Below are positions 1 through 9,197 of a stretch of 64,000 bases of DNA, piece by piece. Position 1 is the stretch's first letter. Each line of letters opens with the position of its first letter. Source of the DNA: Fodinicurvata fenggangensis DSM 21160 (lineage in GTDB: Bacteria; Pseudomonadota; Alphaproteobacteria; Kiloniellales; DSM-21159); the NCBI RefSeq assembly GCF_000686045.1, contig NZ_JMLV01000002.1:124001-188000 (forward strand), given 5' to 3'. The notes under the pieces are model-generated. The model did not search any database, was not told the origin of the DNA, and saw nothing but the letters and a program-made list of their open reading frames with translations. The position numbers were made by a program, and so were the translations under genes.

Positions 1-2
1 AC

Positions 3-392
3 TGGCTCGCGATTACCGGATGGGCCCAGGCCTTGCGGGTCTGCCCGGAACTCCCGCGACCCGTCCGGATTTCCTACTTCATGGGATTCTCTATGGTTCT
101 TTGGCCGGGGGCCATGCTGGGAACCATGCTGGGCTATTACCTGGCAGGCAGTGTCCCGTTGGCCATCTCCTTGGGCCTGGTCTTCCTGAATCCCATCTAC
201 TTCATGCTGGTCTTCGCCTCCGACCTACGCATCAAGACCCGCGTCTGGGCGCTATGTCTGGGGGCTCTCCTGGGCCCTGTCCTGCACCTCTACCTGCCGG
301 ACATGTCGCTGCTGGTTACGGGCCTGGTTGCCGGCAGCCTGGCCTTCGTCATAGGGGGCGGACTGTCCCGCAAGAAGCAGAGCGCATCATGA
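3..392 (+). CDS. azlC: AzlC family protein, C-terminal part (truncated by window edge)
   Basis: The reading frame is open from the first bases, so the gene starts outside the window; only about 129 residues of a family that is usually about 230-240 residues long are visible. The visible part is strongly hydrophobic with about four membrane segments and ends in a short basic tail (RKKQSAS). AzlC is the large membrane subunit of the AzlCD branched-chain amino acid exporter. The assignment rests on the AzlC-like NPIYF segment and on the azlD-like gene that follows with a 4-base ATGA overlap, which implies translational coupling. Substrate specificity cannot be read from the sequence. Confidence 0.75.
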   Translation, partial: WLAITGWAQALRVCPELPRPVRISYFMGFSMVLWPGAMLGTMLGYYLAGSVPLAISLGLVFLNPIYFMLVFASDLRIKTRVWALCLGALLGPVLHLYLPDMSLLVTGLVAGSLAFVIGGGLSRKKQSAS

Positions 393-745
393 CGGAAACA
401 CTGACCAACTGGGGGCCCTATATCGCGCTGGCGATAACCTTTGCGGTCACCTATGGCTGGCGAGCGCTTGGAGTGGCTCTGTCCGGGCGCATCCGGACGG
501 ACTCGCCCATCTTCGAATGGGTCACCTGTGTCGCCTATGCGCTTCTGGCCGGCCTGATTGCCCGCATGATCGTCCTGCCCCTCGGATCCTTGGCTGAAAC
601 TCCGATGATCGATCGTCTGAGTGCCGCACTGCTGGCTCTGGCCGTCTTCTTGCTGACACGGAAAAATCTGTTCCTGGGTGTATTCAGCGGCTTTGCGTGC
701 CTGGTTCTGCTGACCTGGGGGCGCGCCGGCTTTGCGTTCGGCTGA
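389..745 (+). CDS. azlD: AzlD family small membrane subunit
   Basis: This 118-residue protein has about four hydrophobic segments, the size and layout of AzlD, the small partner of AzlC in export of branched-chain amino acids and related compounds across the inner membrane. Residues 22-31 (YGWRALGVAL) resemble the conserved N-terminal region of the family. The ATG lies inside the azlC stop (ATGA), so the two are probably co-translated. It ends six bases from the convergent pgk stop, and no clear intrinsic terminator is seen between them. Confidence 0.75.
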   Translation: MTETLTNWGPYIALAITFAVTYGWRALGVALSGRIRTDSPIFEWVTCVAYALLAGLIARMIVLPLGSLAETPMIDRLSAALLALAVFLLTRKNLFLGVFSGFACLVLLTWGRAGFAFG

Positions 746-751
746 CCCGGT

Positions 752-1957
752 TCAACCCGCCGAGTCGCGCAACGCCTGGACGCCCGGTAGGGTCTTGCCC
801 TCCATCCATTCCAGGAAGGCCCCTCCCGCAGCGGATACATAGGACAGGCGATCCAGGACCCCGGCCCGAGCCAGCGCGGAAACGGTGTCCCCGCCACCCG
901 CCACCGACAGAAGCCGTCCCTCCGCCGTCAGGTCGGCCACGGCTTCAGCCACCACATTCGTGCCGGCATCGAAGGGTTGTGTCTCGAACGCACCCAACGG
1001 CCCGTTCCAGACCAGTGTCCGGCAGTCGCCCAGGCGCTTGCGGATCTGTTCCGAGGTCATGGGCCCCACGTCCAGGATCATGCGATCATCAGGCACGTCA
1101 CGCACGGCCACGACATCATGCGGCGTATTGGGCGCCAGCTTTTCGGCCACCACGGCATCGGTCGGCAAGAGGATATCGCAATCGGCCTGCTTGGCGCGGC
1201 GCACGATGTCCTCGACGGTCTCCGCCATGTCCTTCTCGCAGAGCGAGGCCCCCACGGGCACGCCGAAGGCGTGAAGGAAGGTATTGGCCATGCCGCCGCC
1301 GATCACCAGCAGCTGCACCTTTTCCACCAGGTTGCCGAGCAGCTCGAGCTTGGTGGACACCTTCGCGCCGCCGACGATGGCGGCCACCGGCCGTTCGGGA
1401 TTCTCCAGCGCCTTTTCGAGGTGCTCCAGCTCCTCCTGCATCAACCGGCCGGCGGCAGCCGGAAGGCGCCGCGCCAGGGCCTCGACCGAAGCATGCGCAC
1501 GATGCGCGGTCGAGAAGGCATCGTTGACATAGAGATCCCCAAGCTTTGCCAGGCTATCAGCGAAAGCGTCTTCGTTCGCCTCCTCGCCCTCGTGGAAACG
1601 CAGGTTTTCCAGCAGCAGGACCTCGCCATCGTTCAGCTGCGCCACGGCCTCTTCGGCCGGCGCCCCGATGCAGTCCTCGGCGAAGGCCACCTTGCGGCCC
1701 TTCAGCAGGTTCTCCAGGGGTTGTAGCAAGGGACGCAGGGACAGGGCGGGATCCGCCTTGCCCTTGGGGCGCCCGTAATGGCTCAGCAGGATGACCTTCG
1801 TACCGCGTTTCAGCAGGTCCTGCAGAGTCGGCAGGGCGCGCTCGATACGGGTGGCATCGGTGACCACTCCGTTTTCCATGGGCACATTGAAGTCGACGCG
1901 GACCAGCACGCGCTTTCCGGCAACGTCCAGGTCATCCAGGGTACGGAATGCGGTCAT
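752..1957 (-). CDS. pgk: Phosphoglycerate kinase
   Basis: The product has 401 residues, the normal bacterial length. It converts 1,3-bisphosphoglycerate and ADP to 3-phosphoglycerate and ATP in the cytosol. The N-terminal domain carries the substrate-binding RVDFNVP motif at about residue 21. The nucleotide domain carries [10 protein letters not shown] and the C-terminal glycine-rich GGGDTVSAL. It lies 42 bases after argB on the same strand and could be the last gene of the rpmH-argB run. It is more usually found with gap and fba, so this position is notable, and it may have its own promoter. Confidence 0.97.
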   Translation of the reverse strand: MTAFRTLDDLDVAGKRVLVRVDFNVPMENGVVTDATRIERALPTLQDLLKRGTKVILLSHYGRPKGKADPALSLRPLLQPLENLLKGRKVAFAEDCIGAPAEEAVAQLNDGEVLLLENLRFHEGEEANEDAFADSLAKLGDLYVNDAFSTAHRAHASVEALARRLPAAAGRLMQEELEHLEKALENPERPVAAIVGGAKVSTKLELLGNLVEKVQLLVIGGGMANTFLHAFGVPVGASLCEKDMAETVEDIVRRAKQADCDILLPTDAVVAEKLAPNTPHDVVAVRDVPDDRMILDVGPMTSEQIRKRLGDCRTLVWNGPLGAFETQPFDAGTNVVAEAVADLTAEGRLLSVAGGGDTVSALARAGVLDRLSYVSAAGGAFLEWMEGKTLPGVQALRDSAG

Positions 1958-1999
1958 GATCCTTCCTCTCTCGGCTGAACCGGCTGACGTGAATCACCA

Positions 2000-2926
<927 letters not shown>

Positions 2927-2940
2927 TCAGCGGCGCAAGC

Positions 2941-3624
2941 TTATCCCGCCTGACGTGGCAACGCCACCGTCGCCAGCTCGGCGCGCAGCTCAGGAATGCC
3001 AAGGCCTGCTTGGGAACTGGTCACCATCACGTCGGGATGAGCGGCGGGATGCGTCTTCAACTCGCCGGCCATCGACACGATCACCTGGGCCAGGGCCTCC
3101 TGCTTTATCTTGTCGGTCTTGGTGAGCACCGCCTGATAGGAAACCGCCGCCTTGTCCAGTTCCTTCATGATCTCGCGATCTGCGGTCTTCAATCCATGGC
3201 GCGAGTCCACCAGCAACAGGATTCGACGCAGCTGGGGCCGTCCCTTCAAATAGGCGCGGGTCAGGCGGGTCCAGCGGGCCACATCGGCCTTGGGCGCCTT
3301 GGCATAGCCATAGCCGGGAAGGTCGGACAGCATCAGGCGGCCGCCCAGGTCAAAGAAGTTCAACTGCTGCGTACGCCCGGGCGTATTCGAGGTGCGCGCA
3401 AGGGTCTTCCGTCCGGTGAGCGCGTTGACCAGGCTGGATTTGCCCACATTGGACCGCCCGGCAAAGGCCACTTCCGGCAGGTCGCTGGCCGGCACCTGTT
3501 CGGCATCGGCGACCGACAGCAGGAACCTGCACTCGGCAGAGAAGAGAAGGCGCCCTTCCTCCAGCCAGGCCTGGTCCGGGCCCTCCGAACCAGTTTCTTC
3601 GGCATCAGGATCCCGGCTGTCCAT
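2941..3624 (-). CDS. engB: Ribosome biogenesis GTPase EngB (YihA/YsxC)
   Basis: This 227-residue GTPase takes part in late assembly of the 50S subunit and is usually essential. The G motifs are clear: G1 GRSNVGKS at residues 56-63, G3 DLPG at 101-104 and G4 TKTD at 168-171. An acidic N-terminal extension of about 25 residues precedes the conserved region. The start lies five bases after the yidC stop, so translation is probably coupled. Its place between yidC and argB is the usual one in alphaproteobacteria. Confidence 0.96.
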   Translation of the reverse strand: MDSRDPDAEETGSEGPDQAWLEEGRLLFSAECRFLLSVADAEQVPASDLPEVAFAGRSNVGKSSLVNALTGRKTLARTSNTPGRTQQLNFFDLGGRLMLSDLPGYGYAKAPKADVARWTRLTRAYLKGRPQLRRILLLVDSRHGLKTADREIMKELDKAAVSYQAVLTKTDKIKQEALAQVIVSMAGELKTHPAAHPDVMVTSSQAGLGIPELRAELATVALPRQAG

Positions 3625-3629
3625 GGCGG

Positions 3630-5609
3630 CTACTTTTTCTTCTTGCCCGTAGTGCCGGAGCCGGTGTTGCCGGAGCCCTTGTTGCCCCCCGAACCCTTTT
3701 TCTGCTGTGGGTTCGTGGCCTTCTTCGCGCCCGCATCGGCCTTGCCATTCGCTTCATCGGCAGCCGCAGCGTCCTTGCTGTCGCCGGCATCGTCGCCGGT
3801 TGTCGCCACCGCCGTCTGCTGCTGGCTCGCCTTGCGGCCGATGGGGGCGCCGGCCTGCTTCATGATGACGTACTGCTGCATCACCGAAAGCAGGTTGTTC
3901 CAGGTCCAGTAGACCACCAGCCCTGCCGGGAATCCGGCCAGGAAGAAGGTGAAGATCAGCGGCAGGAACATGAAGACCTTGGCCTGCACAGGGTCCGGCG
4001 GCTGCGGGTTCAGCAGCTGCTGCCCGTACATGGACATGCCCATCAGGATCGGCCAGATGCCGATGCTCAGGATATCCAGGGGTCCCAGGTCCGGCACGGC
4101 ATAGGGCAGCAGGCCGAAGAGATTCAGGATCGAGGTCGGATCGGGCGCAGACAGGTCCTGGATCCAGCCGAAGAAGGGCGCATGCCGCATCTCGATGGTG
4201 ACGAACAGCACCTTGTAGAGCGCGAAGAAGACCGGGATCTGCACCAGGATCGGCAAGCAGCCCGAGGCCGGATTGGCCCCTTCCTTCTTGTAGAGCGCCA
4301 TCATCTCCTGGTTCAGGCGCTGGCGGTCGTCCGAGAAGCGCTCCTTGAGGCGCATCATCTCGGGCTGCAGCTTGCGCATCTTCGCCATCGAGCGATAGGA
4401 TTTGTTGGCCAGCGGGAAGAACAGGATCTTGATGAAGACCGTCAGGATCAGAATCGCCACGCCGAAGTTGCCCACCAGGCCGGCAATCCAGTGCAAGGCC
4501 AGGAAGATCGGCTTGGTCAGGAAGTAGAACCAGCCGAAGTCTACGGCCAGGTCGAACTTGGGAATGCCTTCCTGGTCGCTGTAGCGATCCAGCAGCGTGA
4601 CCTCCTTGGCACCGGCAAACAGCCGTGTCACCTCACTGGTCGTCTGCCCCTCGGAAAGCTGCCGACCATTGTAGAGGACGTCCGTCTGGTACTTGGCCTG
4701 GTTGTTGCGCCCGCTATAGAGGAAGCGTGTCTCCACCTCCTGCTCCTGGTCGGGCACCATGGTGACCATCCAGTACTTGTCGGTGATGCCCAGCCAGCCG
4801 CCACGGGTCGTGGCGGAAATCCGTCCGTCGTCGCGCAGGTCGCCGTAGCTGATTTCGCGCAACTCGTCGTTCAGAACACCGATCAGACCTTCGTGCAGGA
4901 TGAAGAAGTCGGTGGTCTCCGGCGTACCGGTGCGTGAGATCAGGCCATAGGGCGCAAGCGTCACATTGTCGCCGCCCGTGTTCTCAACCTCCTGGGTGAC
5001 CGTCACCATGTAGTCGCGGTCGATTGCATAGGTGCGTCGGAAGGTCAGCCCCTCCTCATTGTCCCAGCGAATCGTGACAGGCGAGTCCGGGGTAAGCGTT
5101 TCGCCGTCCTCGACCTCCCATTCGCTGTCCGACTGCGGAACGGGCACACCATCGCCGCCGGCCGCCCAGCCGAAATCGGCATAGTAGGGGCGCGCCGAGC
5201 CCACCGGATCCAGCAGCTCGATGTTCGGGCTGCCCTCTTCGATGGTTTCGTGATAGCGCTTCAGGGTCAGGTCATCCAGGCGGCCGCCAATCAGGGAGAT
5301 GGAGCCCTCGACCTTCGGCGTGTCGATGGCCACACGCGGGCCGCTTTCCAGGATTTCGTCGCGCGCGGCGTCAGGGTCGACATCACTCAAGGCCTCGTCC
5401 AGGGCCTCCGGCCGCTCCTGAAGCTGCTGATTGCGCCCGGCATCGCCCTCGTCCATGGACGGCGCTGACCCCGGCGTCTGCGAGGCCGACTCTTCCGTGG
5501 ACGGACCGTCCTGGGCCTCCTCCTCCTGCGGTGCTTCGATGAAGTACTGGAATCCCAGCAGGATGACCAGAGACAGCAGGATGGCGAGGAAAAGGTTCTT
5601 CTGTTCCAT
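3630..5609 (-). CDS. yidC: Membrane protein insertase YidC
   Basis: This 659-residue Oxa1/YidC insertase puts inner-membrane proteins into the bilayer, alone or with SecYEG. It has an N-terminal anchor (about residues 7-24), a large periplasmic domain to about residue 350, then the five-helix core with FPLANKSYRSMAKMRKLQPE and NPASGCLPILVQIPVFFALYKVL. The C-terminal tail, about 65 residues of Gly, Ala, Ser, Asn and Lys ending in KKKK, makes it longer than usual. Basic tails of this kind contact the ribosome in related bacteria. The gene follows yidD and precedes engB. Confidence 0.97.
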   Translation of the reverse strand: MEQKNLFLAILLSLVILLGFQYFIEAPQEEEAQDGPSTEESASQTPGSAPSMDEGDAGRNQQLQERPEALDEALSDVDPDAARDEILESGPRVAIDTPKVEGSISLIGGRLDDLTLKRYHETIEEGSPNIELLDPVGSARPYYADFGWAAGGDGVPVPQSDSEWEVEDGETLTPDSPVTIRWDNEEGLTFRRTYAIDRDYMVTVTQEVENTGGDNVTLAPYGLISRTGTPETTDFFILHEGLIGVLNDELREISYGDLRDDGRISATTRGGWLGITDKYWMVTMVPDQEQEVETRFLYSGRNNQAKYQTDVLYNGRQLSEGQTTSEVTRLFAGAKEVTLLDRYSDQEGIPKFDLAVDFGWFYFLTKPIFLALHWIAGLVGNFGVAILILTVFIKILFFPLANKSYRSMAKMRKLQPEMMRLKERFSDDRQRLNQEMMALYKKEGANPASGCLPILVQIPVFFALYKVLFVTIEMRHAPFFGWIQDLSAPDPTSILNLFGLLPYAVPDLGPLDILSIGIWPILMGMSMYGQQLLNPQPPDPVQAKVFMFLPLIFTFFLAGFPAGLVVYWTWNNLLSVMQQYVIMKQAGAPIGRKASQQQTAVATTGDDAGDSKDAAAADEANGKADAGAKKATNPQQKKGSGGNKGSGNTGSGTTGKKKK

Positions 5610-5632
5610 GAGGAAAGCGGCTCCGAGGTGCT

Positions 5633-5944
5633 TCAGAAGGATCTGCGCGAAGCGGCGGGTGGTTTAGCGGAGGTCTGGCGGGTTGTCTCCGCTCTTTCCG
5701 GTACGGGGTCGTATCCCATTCCTCCCCAGGGATGGCAACGTAAAATACGTCTGAAGGCCAACCAGCCACCCCGGAAAGGACCATGGCGCCGCAGGGCCTG
5801 GATGGCATAGGCGGAGCAGGTTGGGCTGTAGCGGCAGGATGCCGGCAATAACGGAGAGATGACCCATTGATAGAATCGCACCGGGGCAATCAGTCCCAGA
5901 ACCAGAGCCTGTCGCGCGATTCTGAATATGCCGAATTGGGTCAT
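5633..5944 (-). CDS. yidD: Membrane protein insertion efficiency factor YidD
   Basis: This 103-residue YidD protein has the family signature [16 protein letters not shown] with three cysteines and the downstream [19 protein letters not shown] short amphipathic N-terminal helix places it at the inner face of the membrane, where it assists YidC-dependent insertion. I chose the ATG that overlaps the rnpA stop (ATGA, 5941-5944) because the frame upstream lies entirely inside rnpA and has no YidD character. The gene ends 24 bases before yidC. Confidence 0.93.
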   Translation of the reverse strand: MTQFGIFRIARQALVLGLIAPVRFYQWVISPLLPASCRYSPTCSAYAIQALRRHGPFRGGWLAFRRILRCHPWGGMGYDPVPERAETTRQTSAKPPAASRRSF

Positions 5945-6375
5945 TGCTCCATTGCCGCCGTTTTCCGCCTGTCCTTGCCCGCATTCCGATTTTCGACCTG
6001 CTTCAGGGCCGAACGCAGGTCCGTAAGCAGGGCGTCGAAGGGACGCTCTGCCGTATCCCCGCGCGCAATCAGGACATAGTCGGTTCCTGGCCGGCCGCAG
6101 TCCGGCAGAATCTCTGCCGCAGCTGCACGTAACCGGCGCCGCGCGCGATTGCGAACCACCGCATTGCCGACCTTGCGGCTTGCCGTCAGGCCAACACGCA
6201 TGCCGCAAAATGGCGAAGCGCCCTGCCGATCCGACAGAGCGCTGTTCTCCGTTTCTCTTCCGCGCGCATAGACCTGGAGCACCAGGCCGGGCCGGGCCGC
6301 CTTTCGTCCACGCCGGGCTGCCCGAAGGAACTCGGACCGCTTCAGCAGCCGCCCTGCCTTCGGGACTGTGGCCAT
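5941..6375 (-). CDS. rnpA: Ribonuclease P protein component
   Basis: The product has 144 residues, at the long end for RnpA. It is the small basic subunit that helps the RNase P RNA cleave 5' leaders from pre-tRNAs. The diagnostic RNRARRRLR motif is at residues 75-83, preceded by [17 protein letters not shown], and the N terminus shows the usual LLKRSEF. It starts four bases after the rpmH stop and overlaps yidD by four bases. The C-terminal 20 residues are basic and not conserved. Confidence 0.96.
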   Translation of the reverse strand: MATVPKAGRLLKRSEFLRAARRGRKAARPGLVLQVYARGRETENSALSDRQGASPFCGMRVGLTASRKVGNAVVRNRARRRLRAAAAEILPDCGRPGTDYVLIARGDTAERPFDALLTDLRSALKQVENRNAGKDRRKTAAMEQ

Positions 6376-6379
6376 GGGC

Positions 6380-6514
6380 TCAGGCGCTCAGACGCTTGCG
6401 ACCCTTGCTGCGACGCCGGGCGATAACCTTGCGGCCATTGGCGGTCGCCATGCGGCTGCGAAAGCCATGACGGCGCTTGCGGACCAGCGCGCTGGGTTGA
6501 TAAGTGCGCTTCAC
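6380..6514 (-). CDS. rpmH: 50S ribosomal protein L34
   Basis: This 44-residue gene encodes the complete L34 sequence, MKRTYQPS at the N terminus and [10 protein letters not shown] at the C terminus. The start codon is GTG at 6512-6514, with a GGAG Shine-Dalgarno about seven bases upstream on the minus strand. It is the first gene of the rpmH-rnpA-yidD-yidC-engB-argB run, and the promoter at 6551-6579 lies a short distance upstream. The GTG start and the short spacing to rnpA are normal for this locus. Confidence 0.97.
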   Translation of the reverse strand: MKRTYQPSALVRKRRHGFRSRMATANGRKVIARRRSKGRKRLSA

Positions 6515-6550
6515 CCTACTTCTCCATCGGTGTTTGGCAGATTGGTGGGC

Positions 6551-6579
6551 TGTATAGAGGCCGCCTGCCGACCTGTCAA
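6551..6579 (-). promoter_or_regulatory. Sigma70-type promoter for the rpmH operon
   Basis: Read on the minus strand, TTGACA (complement of 6574-6579) is followed by exactly 17 bases and TATACA (complement of 6551-6556). The -35 box is a perfect consensus match and the -10 box matches 5 of 6. Transcription would begin near 6544, giving a leader of about 30 bases before the rpmH GTG. The strength fits a ribosomal protein operon. Confidence 0.8.
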
Positions 6580-6621
6580 TGTCGCCGGCAGGCAGAAGCC
6601 CTCATATCACACTTACCTACT

Positions 6622-6641
6622 GCTCACCGGAAGGTGAATGG
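6622..6641. repeat. Left copy of island-flanking 20-bp repeat
   Basis: The 20 bases gctcaccggaaggtgaatgg match 19 of 20 bases at 8304-8323. Each copy contains a 5-bp hairpin TCACC/GGTGA closing a GNRA-type tetraloop (GGAA here, GTAA in the other copy). The copy marks the point where normal GC-rich DNA gives way to AT-rich DNA. No third copy was noticed elsewhere in the window. Confidence 0.7.
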
Positions 6642-6928
6642 TCTGGCGGAGCCTGTGGCTCTACCTGTTTAGTTCCGACATGCAGTAGATAAAGTGAAGT
6701 TTGAATCTTTGCTGCAGAGACATTTAGGCTTTCCATATGAATTCAGAGCAAGTGAGAACCTCCAGTGTCTTCGACCTTCGTGCTGACCACCGCACATAAC
6801 GAAGTACAGTAGAAATCATTTACAATGTCGCAACGAAGCCAGTGAATAGACGCTGACAGAAAATCTTGATAAGCTGAGTCCCTTGGGCACAAGTGTGCTT
6901 TATAAACATTCGGCTGCGAAAGATCGGC

Positions 6929-7870
6929 ATGGCAGAATACCTGATCGCGGGAAACTATGGTGATAAGGTTCACACAAATATACATAGCGAGTTAATTAGG
7001 AGAACAGATCGCGGCTACTTTCTCATTAAGCCCGCCAAGACGAAACCGGTACGTTTGCTTCATGTGAAGAATTGGTTGGGCCCCAAAACCCTTTCATTAG
7101 ACAGCCTTAGTAATGTACTCCTTGATATTCCCGGTTTCGACGGACGACAACGTAGCGGAACCTATATAATTGAGCCCCTAAGGGCAGGGTTAGGCCATAG
7201 CGTTGGTCGGGTCGCTCGTCCTACTATGGGCTGGGGTGCTGCACTCGCTACGATTGATAATGAAACACAAAGGGTTATCGCAAATCGGATAAGGTACTCG
7301 GTTCATCTGCACGAAAGACTTCTTGAACTCGGTAACACTATAGATCTTGTTCGGGAAAATCTGCCAGTCTTTGGAAACAGTACCAGAGATATTCTCATGG
7401 TGGCTTGTCTGGAGGTCGAAGCGCTTTTTAAGCTTCTGATGTTCAAGGATTATCAGGCTGAACGTGGAAATATTGAGCGATATTGGAGAGTATCTAAACA
7501 CGCAAAGCTTCCGGATTATATAGTCTCACTCGCGGAAGCCCCTGAACTAGGAGAAATAAGGCCTTTCAGTGAGTGGAGTGACGAAGGGGAGGTTTCTTAC
7601 CGACCCTTGCCATGGTATCAGGCATACAACTTAGCGAAGCATAATGCTGTTCGCGGAAACGAAGTTGCGAATTTAGAGCATGCATTAACTGCCATTTGCG
7701 CTGGCGTCGTACTCATAAATGCTCTGCAAGGTTCTCACGGGCTAACCCTGAGCAAGCGCGTAATTGAGTCCTTCCGTGGATCGTTCCAGATGATAGGTAA
7801 GCCTAGTTGGTCACCAGGAGACTACTACTATAAAGTTCCTGGCCAAGATCTTCAAATAACACCCCTTTAA
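6929..7870 (+). CDS. Hypothetical protein, lone gene of AT-rich island
   Basis: I do not recognise this 313-residue protein. It has no signal peptide or membrane segment and is probably cytosolic. Residues 156-173 (RDILMVACLEVEALFKLL) look helical. A conserved-looking block at 228-260 contains PWYQAYNLAKHN followed by RGNE and a helix. I recall similar W-Y-x-x-Y-N-x-x-K-H blocks in uncharacterised island and phage-associated proteins, but no function follows from that. The codon use is unlike its neighbours, with TTA, ATA, AGA and AGG common, which points to horizontal transfer. The start is uncertain: an in-frame GTG at 6893 would add 12 residues, and neither start has a good Shine-Dalgarno. 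Confidence 0.75.
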   Translation: MAEYLIAGNYGDKVHTNIHSELIRRTDRGYFLIKPAKTKPVRLLHVKNWLGPKTLSLDSLSNVLLDIPGFDGRQRSGTYIIEPLRAGLGHSVGRVARPTMGWGAALATIDNETQRVIANRIRYSVHLHERLLELGNTIDLVRENLPVFGNSTRDILMVACLEVEALFKLLMFKDYQAERGNIERYWRVSKHAKLPDYIVSLAEAPELGEIRPFSEWSDEGEVSYRPLPWYQAYNLAKHNAVRGNEVANLEHALTAICAGVVLINALQGSHGLTLSKRVIESFRGSFQMIGKPSWSPGDYYYKVPGQDLQITPL

Positions 7871-8262
7871 AGCCTTAGAATACAAATGTGATCAGTGTGC
7901 AATTTATGCTAGCTTCTACATTTCGTCATAAAGGTGATCTTTGCGATAGGTAGAGTTTAGCTGCTCGATCGGGGACGCCCTTCGGTAATTTTCTTGCGGG
8001 CAGATACTCCGGCTGCTTTCTGAAGAAATTGGGATAGATGGGGCGTCAGAGTACTGCCTAAGCATGGCCCTCTAGTAGCCTGAACTACAATATAATTATG
8101 CTCGCAAAAACACTCGCGCTAGCATAAGTATCAGATTGGTGAACGCCGCTGCGCAACAAATGTCCAGGCCTTTAAGGTGGATAAGGACAGCCCTTGCCTG
8201 ACCGCACAATCAGCGGGAATAAGAGCCGGTACATAAATTACTCTTCTGCATTCAGCTGAAAC

Positions 8263-8276
8263 CTCACTTCCGTGAG
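8263..8276. repeat. Small perfect hairpin near right island border
   Basis: CTCAC-TTCC-GTGAG forms a 5-bp stem with a 4-base loop, 27 bases before the right flanking repeat. It resembles the repeat hairpin in stem size and sequence flavour (CTCAC/GTGAG against TCACC/GGTGA), so it may be a diverged relative. Confidence 0.35.
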
Positions 8277-8303
8277 AGCCGCAAACTCGCGCCCTCACCC
8301 AGC

Positions 8304-8323
8304 GCTCACCGTAAGGTGAATGG
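8304..8323. repeat. Right copy of island-flanking 20-bp repeat
   Basis: The bases gctcaccgtaaggtgaatgg differ from the left copy at 6622-6641 only in the second tetraloop base. The two copies are in the same orientation, 1,682 bp apart, and bracket the AT-rich segment with the single unrecognised gene. Confidence 0.7.
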
Positions 8324-8405
8324 CCAGAGTGGCCGTTTCATTCTAGGCTCGCCGAAATGAAACAGCCCGCCGGCCGACAGGCCCGCCTAGGAACACGCGC
8401 AGATC

Positions 8406-9197
8406 ATGTCTCAGAAGAATCCCCAACCCCTTTCGCCAGGCGCAAAGGAAACCGGCCACAGCCTACAGGCAAAACTGCTGCGCAGCCTGCCGCTCGGCCT
8501 GCTCCTGGTTACGGGTGCGCTGCTTTGGTTCGGTCTCGGTCTGGGGGATTACGTATCCTTTGCAGCCCTGCAGGAGCATCACGGCCGTCTCGAGGACTTC
8601 GTGGAAGCGAATTTCCTCTTTGCCCTGCTCGGTTTCATGCTGCTCTATGCCCTCAATGTCGCCTTCTCGCTTCCGGTCGGAACTTTGCTGACCCTGGCTG
8701 GCGGATACCTCTTCGGCATCCTTCCAGGTGCCATCGCCGTGGTGTTCGCGGCCACACTTGGGGCCATGGCTGTCTATCTGGCGGCCCGCACCGCCCTGGG
8801 AAACTTCCTGAAGCGTCGCAGCGGCAGTGCCTTCGACAGGCTGCGCGAAGGTTTCCGTGAAAACGCCTTCAGCTACCTGCTGGTCCTGCGCCTGATTCCC
8901 TTGTTTCCCTTCTGGCTGGTCAACCTGGTGCCAGCCTTTGCGGGTGTGCGCGCCGGCACCTTCTTCTGGGCAACACTGCTTGGCATACTGCCGGGCACCC
9001 TTGTCTATGCCGCGGCCGGCAACGGCCTGGGCCGGATCCTTGAAGCCGGGGACACGCCAAATTTCGGACTTATCTTCCAGCCCGAGATCTTCGGCCCCTT
9101 GATCGGCTTGGCCCTGCTGTCCCTGCTGCCGGTTCTCTACCGCCGCTGGAAAGCGCAGAAGCAGGTCCGCAACGACGATGAAGGACAGATCCGATGA
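8406..9197 (+). CDS. TVP38/TMEM64 family membrane protein
   Basis: This 263-residue integral membrane protein belongs to the TVP38/TMEM64 (SNARE-associated, DedA-like) family. It has about six hydrophobic segments and the family core LPVGTLLTLAGGYLFGILPGAIAVVFAATLGAMAVYLAAR, followed by RLREGFRENAFSYLLVLRLIPLFPFWLVN. Such proteins are thought to act in lipid or small-molecule movement at the membrane. Its stop overlaps the next gene by four bases, and the two occur as fused polypeptides in some bacteria, which supports joint action. It begins 82 bases after the right island repeat. Confidence 0.85.
   Translation: MSQKNPQPLSPGAKETGHSLQAKLLRSLPLGLLLVTGALLWFGLGLGDYVSFAALQEHHGRLEDFVEANFLFALLGFMLLYALNVAFSLPVGTLLTLAGGYLFGILPGAIAVVFAATLGAMAVYLAARTALGNFLKRRSGSAFDRLREGFRENAFSYLLVLRLIPLFPFWLVNLVPAFAGVRAGTFFWATLLGILPGTLVYAAAGNGLGRILEAGDTPNFGLIFQPEIFGPLIGLALLSLLPVLYRRWKAQKQVRNDDEGQIR

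Larger units (their letters stand above)
6515..6928. other. Intergenic region: rpmH promoter, then start of AT-rich island
   Basis: The part next to rpmH holds the promoter and an 8-bp inverted repeat (GCCTGCCG at 6563-6570, CGGCAGGC at 6587-6594) that overlaps its -35 region. From about 6622 the base composition becomes AT-rich, starting at the repeat copy 6622-6641. A second small hairpin, GAGCC-TGT-GGCTC, lies at 6649-6661. I see no convincing gene between 6660 and 6928. Confidence 0.6.
7871..8405. other. Intergenic region: right part of AT-rich island
   Basis: AT-rich DNA with frequent stops in all frames continues to about 8160, then composition returns to the GC-rich norm. It contains the hairpin at 8263-8276 and the right repeat at 8304-8323, which is directly followed by a second small hairpin (GGCCA-GAG-TGGCC, 8322-8334). 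I see no gene. A decayed coding region cannot be excluded. Confidence 0.5.

Noticed and set aside
6622-8323. Island as an insertion sequence or integrated phage
   Set aside because: No transposase, integrase, terminal inverted repeats or tRNA gene is present; the repeats are direct and each is a hairpin.
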